This document shows, one piece after another, positions 60,183-64,000 of a stretch of DNA of 64,000 bases. Below the pieces are notes generated by a model that searched no databases, was not told the DNA's origin, and was given only the letters and a program-made list of their open reading frames with translations. Position 1 is the first letter of the stretch; each line of letters starts with the position of its first letter. The stretch comes from Promicromonospora iranensis (GTDB taxonomy: Bacteria; Actinomycetota; Actinomycetes; Actinomycetales; Cellulomonadaceae), in NCBI RefSeq assembly GCF_028994775.1, contig NZ_JAJQMN010000004.1, forward strand, positions 62,001 to 126,000. Reading direction: 5' to 3'. Position numbers and translations under genes: made by a program.

Positions 60183-60725
60183 ATGTCCGAGAACCCGCAG
60201 CAGCCGCAGTCGCCCCAGCAGCCCGGCCCACCGCCGCAGCAGCCGGAGCAGCCCCCCGTCTACGGCTCGCCCCAGCCTGGCCAGTCGCCCTACCAGGGCC
60301 AGCCGGAGCGGCCGCACCCCGGCCAGCCCGGCCAGCCCCAGCCGGGCACCGCGTACGGCGCGCCTTACGGCCCCGGCGCGCCCTACCAGCCCCAGCCGCT
60401 CAACCCGTCGGACGAGCGCATGTGGTCGGTCTTCGCCCAGATCGGCCCGGTCCTGCTGTCGTTCATCGCGCCGCTGGCGATCTGGCTGGCGTTCAGGGAA
60501 CGGAGCCGGTTCGTGGAGCAGGAGGGCAAGGAGGCGCTGAACTTCCAGATCACGCTGATCTTCGTGCACATCGCCTGCGCGATCATCTCCGTCGTCACCT
60601 TCGGGCTCGGCACGATCGTGTACGTGGTGTTCATCGCCGCGGTGGTGTTCATGATCCTGGCCGCCGTGGAGAACAGCAAGGGTGCGCCGTACCGCTACCC
60701 GGTGAACATCCGCCTCATCAAGTAG
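60183..60725 (+). CDS. DUF4870 membrane protein with Pro/Gln-rich N-terminus
   Basis: 180 residues. Residues 1-75 are rich in Pro, Gln and Gly (QPGPPPQQPEQPPVYGSPQP) and probably disordered and cytoplasmic. Residues ~80-165 hold the DUF4870 fold with three membrane helices (MWSVFAQIGPVLLSFIAPLA, then FQITLIFVHIACAIISVVTF and IVYVVFIAAVVFMILAAVEN) and the conserved VEQEGKEALNFQITL. The ATG at 60183 gives MSENPQQPQ, matching the start of the paralogous membrane protein at 61794. Function unknown. Confidence 0.82.
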   Translation: MSENPQQPQSPQQPGPPPQQPEQPPVYGSPQPGQSPYQGQPERPHPGQPGQPQPGTAYGAPYGPGAPYQPQPLNPSDERMWSVFAQIGPVLLSFIAPLAIWLAFRERSRFVEQEGKEALNFQITLIFVHIACAIISVVTFGLGTIVYVVFIAAVVFMILAAVENSKGAPYRYPVNIRLIK

Positions 60726-60786
60726 TCCGTCCGGCAGGTATTCCGGCTCCTTGTCCCGGCCCCGCCGTCAGGACGACGGCCCAGCA

Positions 60787-60828
60787 GACACGAAGGGCAC
60801 CCCGCGCAGGCGGGGTGCCCTTCGTGTC
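60787..60828. terminator. 19-bp perfect hairpin between convergent membrane-protein genes
   Basis: Arm GACACGAAGGGCACCCCGC (60787-60805) and its exact reverse complement (60810-60828) enclose a 4-nt loop (GCAG). Classic strong bidirectional terminator between the convergent DUF4870 gene and the next membrane gene. Confidence 0.85.
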
Positions 60829-60852
60829 AGCCCGTCGGCCGGCCGGTCCGGA

Positions 60853-61794
60853 TCAGGCCGCGGGCGGTCCGTACACGGACGGGCCGGCGGCGGCCGGTCC
60901 GGCGTTCACCGGGCCGCCGGTGATCCGGCGGAACGCGAAGGCGAGCGCGAGCACCGACAGCGGGATCGTGATGAACAGGCCGAGCCCGCACAGCAGCGCA
61001 CCCACGATGTTGATGCCGAAGAGCGCGAGCTCCAGCAGGAACACCGCACCGAAGTTCTTGCCCACGAGGGAGAACGACGAGGTGAAGGCGGCCCAGGCGT
61101 TCAGGCCCTTGTCGACCACGTTGTGGTAGGTGAAGACGCCGAAGATCGCCACGGCGATGAGGCCGATGCCGCACAGCAGCGCGCCCACGAAGCTCGCCAC
61201 CATGAGCAGGAGGGCGGCCAGGATGACCATCCCGAAGCTGTTCACCTTGAACAGGTTGCCCCAGGTCGCCTTCTCGCCGGACACCTCACGCAGCGCCGCG
61301 TTGATCCCGAGCGCCTGGAGCACCGAGACGAGCAAGGAACCGATCAGCTGGAGCAGGCTGCTGCCGGCGGACATCCCCGTCGCGCCCAGGGTGCTCAGCT
61401 CGCCGCCTTCCTGGGCGGCGTTGATCTGCTCCTGGACATCGTTGAACGAGTCCGCGTTGAAGATGGCGCCCACGACGAACGTCAGCAGCACGAACAGCAC
61501 CCAGAACAGCCAGTTCCCCTTGAACCGGTCCCACCCGAAGCTCAGCGCCTCACCGACCCGGAACGGCTTCGACGGCTGCGTGCCGTACGGCACGGCCGGT
61601 CCGCCGTAGGCCGGGGGCTGGCTCGCGCCACCGTAGGCGGGCGGCTGCGTCGGGCCCCCGGACGACGGCGGTGTGGCCCCTGCCGGGTACGGAGGCGTCG
61701 GCTCGACGGGGTTCGGCGGCGTCGGCCCACCCGGCGGCGGCGTCGCGCCGCCCTGGTTCGGCTCGTACGGGTTCTGCGGCGTGTTCTCGCTCAT
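60853..61794 (-). CDS. Multi-helix membrane protein with Pro/Gly-rich N-terminus (first of a tandem pair)
   Basis: 313 residues. Residues 1-85 are Pro/Gly/Tyr-rich (NPYEPNQGGATPPPGGPTPP), followed by ~6 membrane helices (first near NWLFWVLFVLLTFVVGAIFN). The motif FRVGEALSFGWDRFKGNWLF resembles the DUF975/DUF7847-type glycerophosphoryl-like membrane domains. ATG at 61794. It lies 90 bp after its paralogue on the same strand. Function unknown. Confidence 0.75.
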   Translation of the reverse strand: MSENTPQNPYEPNQGGATPPPGGPTPPNPVEPTPPYPAGATPPSSGGPTQPPAYGGASQPPAYGGPAVPYGTQPSKPFRVGEALSFGWDRFKGNWLFWVLFVLLTFVVGAIFNADSFNDVQEQINAAQEGGELSTLGATGMSAGSSLLQLIGSLLVSVLQALGINAALREVSGEKATWGNLFKVNSFGMVILAALLLMVASFVGALLCGIGLIAVAIFGVFTYHNVVDKGLNAWAAFTSSFSLVGKNFGAVFLLELALFGINIVGALLCGLGLFITIPLSVLALAFAFRRITGGPVNAGPAAAGPSVYGPPAA

Positions 61795-61884
61795 GTGTTC
61801 CCCTTGGCTGGTCAGTGATCCAGCCCTACCTTCACCTCTTCTCCGCATCTACGCATGCGCAATTGCCGAGTTGTGACCAGCCGG

Positions 61885-63003
61885 TCAGCCCTGCACGGAT
61901 TCTCCGGTCCAGCGCTGGACGAGATAGGCCCCCACCAGCAACATCGCGGGTGCCACGACGACGAGGCCGATACCGCACGTGAAGAGTGAGGCGAGCGCCA
62001 GCGCGGCGAAGATGCCGAAGACAGCGAGGGCGGTCCCGACGTGCGAGAGCACCAGGCCGATGCCGCCGCCCAACGCCTTGCCGAAGCCCACACCCTTGAG
62101 CAGCAGGAAGGGCACGGGGAGCAGGAGGAGCGTGAACACCACCTGCACCAGCCAGCCGACCATGGGCACCACGGTGCCGGCGAAGCCGAGCGCCCCGGTG
62201 ATCACCGCGTACCCCACGAGCCCGGCGAAGCCACGGAGCACGAAGAAGTCGCGGAAGCGCACCTTGCGGGTCCGCGTGGCCGCGATCGCGCCGGCGTACA
62301 GGAGGGCCTGCAGCAGGAAGCACACCGCCGTGCCGGCGGCGGCCAGACCGCGGGCCTCGAGCGTCTGCCCGGCGGCCTGGGCGGCGTCGACCGCCGCCGG
62401 GTCGGCCGCGTTCACGATGCCGTCCACGATGGACGGGGTGAACAGGAGGACGACGGCGAGCTGGGCCAGGCCGAGCAGCAGGCTCATCAGCACCCAGACG
62501 CCCCAGCTGGCGCCGAACGCGCTCCAGCCCCAGCGCCATGCGCTGCCGATCGTCGGGGGCTCGTCCGTGCCTGAGCGGTGTTCCGCCCCGGAGACCGGCG
62601 AGTACTGCGGGAGGCCCTGGGCCGGCGGCTCCTGGAATCGCTGAGGAGTGCCGGGCGGGGCCTGCTGCGGCTGCGGGGCCTGCGAGTGGCCCGGGAGCTG
62701 GCCCCACACGCCCGGCTGCCCGTCACGCTGTTCCGGCCGCTGCTGGGGCTGGTAGTCCGGCCGGCCGTACGGGTTGGCGGGGCGCCCGTAGGGGTCGCGC
62801 GGGCCGTACGGGTCGAACGGCTGGGGCTGCGTGGGCCGGGCCCGGCCCGGCTGCGGGTCCTGCGGCTGCGGGTCCTGACCGTAGGGATCCCTGGCGGCCT
62901 GGGCCTGTTGTGCGTGCGGGTTCGCGCCCTGCCCACGCCGGGACTCGGGGTTCTGCCCACGGTAGGGATCCTGTGGGTTCCAGCCGCCGTAGGTGTTGCT
63001 CAT
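61885..63003 (-). CDS. Multi-helix membrane protein with Pro/Gln-rich N-terminus (second of the pair)
   Basis: 372 residues. A ~155-residue low-complexity N-terminus rich in Pro, Gln and Arg (repeats of DPYG, NPYG, RPDYQPQQRP) precedes a domain like its neighbour: IGSAWRWGWSAFGASWGVWV and about six helices to the LVVVAPAMLLVGAYLVQRW end. ATG at 63003 follows GAGGGG. The tails differ far more than the membrane domains, so the tails evolve quickly. Function unknown. Confidence 0.78.
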   Translation of the reverse strand: MSNTYGGWNPQDPYRGQNPESRRGQGANPHAQQAQAARDPYGQDPQPQDPQPGRARPTQPQPFDPYGPRDPYGRPANPYGRPDYQPQQRPEQRDGQPGVWGQLPGHSQAPQPQQAPPGTPQRFQEPPAQGLPQYSPVSGAEHRSGTDEPPTIGSAWRWGWSAFGASWGVWVLMSLLLGLAQLAVVLLFTPSIVDGIVNAADPAAVDAAQAAGQTLEARGLAAAGTAVCFLLQALLYAGAIAATRTRKVRFRDFFVLRGFAGLVGYAVITGALGFAGTVVPMVGWLVQVVFTLLLLPVPFLLLKGVGFGKALGGGIGLVLSHVGTALAVFGIFAALALASLFTCGIGLVVVAPAMLLVGAYLVQRWTGESVQG

Positions 63004-63133
63004 GCGCGTACCCCTCGTCAGGCGTGCCTGTGCCGCCTTGTCACGGTGTGAATCGGCACAAGGTATCCGCGATTTCGCCCACCACGCAAACAAACCAAGG
63101 TGGTTCTCCGGTGCGTCCTGCCGGCCGCCCGAC

Positions 63134-64000
63134 TCAGGACGTGAGCTCGCGCACCACGGTGTCGGCCAGCAGGCGTCCGCGGCGGGTCAGCACCGCCCGC
63201 GGCGGCACTCCCCCGGCGCCGACGGCCGCCCGACCGTCGAGCAGTTCGCGCGCCACGAGCCCTGCCACCGCGGTGCGACCCGTGGCCGACAGCACTCCCA
63301 GGTCGAGGCCTTCCCGCAGCCGCACCCCGAGCATGACGCGCTCCAGGTGGGCCTCCTGGTGCGTGAGCAGCTCGCGCCCCGCGCCGGGGCTCTGCCCCGC
63401 CTCGAGCCGCGTGGCGTAGGCGCGGGGATGCTTCACGTTCCACCAGCGCACCCCGGCCGGGGTCTCGACAGTCGGATCCTGAGCCTGTCGAAGGGCGACC
63501 GCCGATGTGGGCGCCGACACGTAGCTGTGGGCACCCGGACCGATGCCCCACCAGTCGTCACCACGCCAGTACCCGATGTTGTGCCGGCACTCGTGCCCGG
63601 CGCGTGCCCAGTTCGACACCTCGTACCAACGCAGACCCGCCGCCGTGAGCAGGTCGTCGACCAGCTCGTACTTGGCGGCCTGGTCGTCCTCGTCGGGCAA
63701 CCGCACCTCGCCGCGGCGCACCTGGGCTGCCATCTTCGTACCCGGCTCCACCACCAGCGCGTACGCGGAGACATGGTCGACGCCGGTGGCCAGCGCCGTC
63801 TCCACGCTGACGCGCCAGTCGTCCAGCGACTCACCCGGGGTGCCGTAGATGAGGTCGAGGGACACGTCGAGCCCGGCGTCGCGCGCCCAGCGGACGACGT
63901 CGGGGATGCGCAGCGGGTCGTGGGTGCGCTCCAGCGTCGCGAGCACGTGCGGCACCGCCGACTGCATCCCGAAGGAGACGCGCGTGAACCCGGCGTCGGC
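63134..64000 (-). CDS. hemW: Radical SAM heme chaperone HemW (5' end outside window)
   Basis: C-terminal 289 codons of a HemW/oxygen-independent coproporphyrinogen oxidase-like protein; the radical SAM CxxxCxxC lies outside. Visible family blocks are FGMQSAVPHVLATLERTHD, DLIYGTPGESLDDWRVSVET, YALVVEPGTKMAAQVRRGEV, YEVSNWARAGHECRHNIGYW and GIGPGAHSYVS, ending in the HemW C-terminal winged helix. Codons at 63461-63500 (reading ALRQAQDPTVETPAG) come from two fused dispersed repeats inserted in frame. Gene order hemW then DUF3097/hrcA is typical, here interrupted by inserted genes. Confidence 0.92.
   Translation of the reverse strand, partial: ADAGFTRVSFGMQSAVPHVLATLERTHDPLRIPDVVRWARDAGLDVSLDLIYGTPGESLDDWRVSVETALATGVDHVSAYALVVEPGTKMAAQVRRGEVRLPDEDDQAAKYELVDDLLTAAGLRWYEVSNWARAGHECRHNIGYWRGDDWWGIGPGAHSYVSAPTSAVALRQAQDPTVETPAGVRWWNVKHPRAYATRLEAGQSPGAGRELLTHQEAHLERVMLGVRLREGLDLGVLSATGRTAVAGLVARELLDGRAAVGAGGVPPRAVLTRRGRLLADTVVRELTS
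63461..63500. repeat. Fused dispersed repeats inside hemW
   Basis: GGTCTCGACAG (63461-63471) abuts the family GATCCTGAGCCTGTCGAAGG (63475-63494). The reading frame stays open, giving about 13 extra residues between the SYVS motif and the RWWN block. Confidence 0.75.

Overview
The window is GC-rich, has many GTG starts, and packs genes densely with 4-nt stop/start overlaps. It carries the actinobacterial core gene order hemW ... DUF3097 ... hrcA-dnaJ-rsmE ... HIT-phoH-ybeY-CNNM-era ... leuA ... recO-uppS ... glyS. DtxR/IdeR-type iron boxes, Zur boxes, a CIRCE element, a LAXTG-type sortase substrate and dispersed GGTCTCGACAAGCTCGACC-type repeats all fit a high-GC Gram-positive of the order Micrococcales, probably near Cellulomonadaceae/Promicromonosporaceae (the order and families are inference). 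I see no rRNA, tRNA, CRISPR array, transposase or phage gene.

Layout. 1-2.7 kb (minus): zinc uptake ABC operon znuA-znuC-znuB with two Zur boxes. 2.9-4.3 kb: glyS. 4.35-5.6 kb: an XRE regulator and a gene fragment. 5.65-9.7 kb (plus): iron-siderophore ABC transporter (two permeases, ATPase, binding lipoprotein) with two iron boxes, closed by a 31-bp perfect hairpin. 9.9-11.4 kb (minus): uppS and recO. 11.6-37.4 kb: an accessory block between recO and leuA. It holds a membrane protein, a miniature cytochrome-bd-like gene pair, a MobA/MocA-type nucleotidyltransferase, a guanine deaminase, a DUF2332 gene, and a nine-gene purine-degradation operon (15.7-25.9 kb, minus) running from OHCU decarboxylase, HIU hydrolase, uricase, allantoinase, aminotransferase, allantoate hydrolase and an RpiR regulator to the xanthine dehydrogenase FAD and Fe-S/Mo subunits. 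It continues with an amidase, a formamidase, two TetR systems, a flavin monooxygenase, an EamA exporter, an ArsR/SRPBCC pair, a sortase-anchored repeat protein and a PknB-type kinase. 37.5-41.7 kb (minus): leuA with a leucine-codon leader peptide, and a large membrane protein. 41.9-45.4 kb: a phosphopantetheinyl transferase, a membrane alpha/beta hydrolase and an HxlR/NADH-azoreductase pair. 45.4-49.8 kb (minus): era, CNNM, ybeY, phoH, HIT. 50.0-52.6 kb (plus): a helix-hairpin-helix repeat membrane protein and a BON/OmpA protein. 52.7-55.8 kb (minus): rsmE, dnaJ, hrcA with CIRCE. 56.0-64 kb: a small charged protein, a large LuxR/AAA regulator, DUF3097, three Pro-rich-tailed membrane proteins and partial hemW.

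The purine genes form a coherent pathway. Guanine deaminase feeds xanthine, xanthine dehydrogenase (its molybdenum cofactor possibly finished by the nearby MobA/MocA homologue) makes urate, and uricase, HIU hydrolase and OHCU decarboxylase give allantoin. Allantoinase, the amidohydrolase and the aminotransferase release ammonia. The amidase and formamidase next door may extend nitrogen scavenging.

The most unusual signals are: (i) a 72-residue protein matching only the first helix of CydA, translationally coupled to a shortened CydB-like protein; (ii) a palindromic element present both as an intergenic hairpin after the LuxR gene and inserted in frame in xanthine dehydrogenase; (iii) short dispersed repeats inserted in frame in three conserved proteins; (iv) a family of long perfect hairpins with unrelated arms at gene borders; and (v) a leucine attenuator-like leader in front of leuA.
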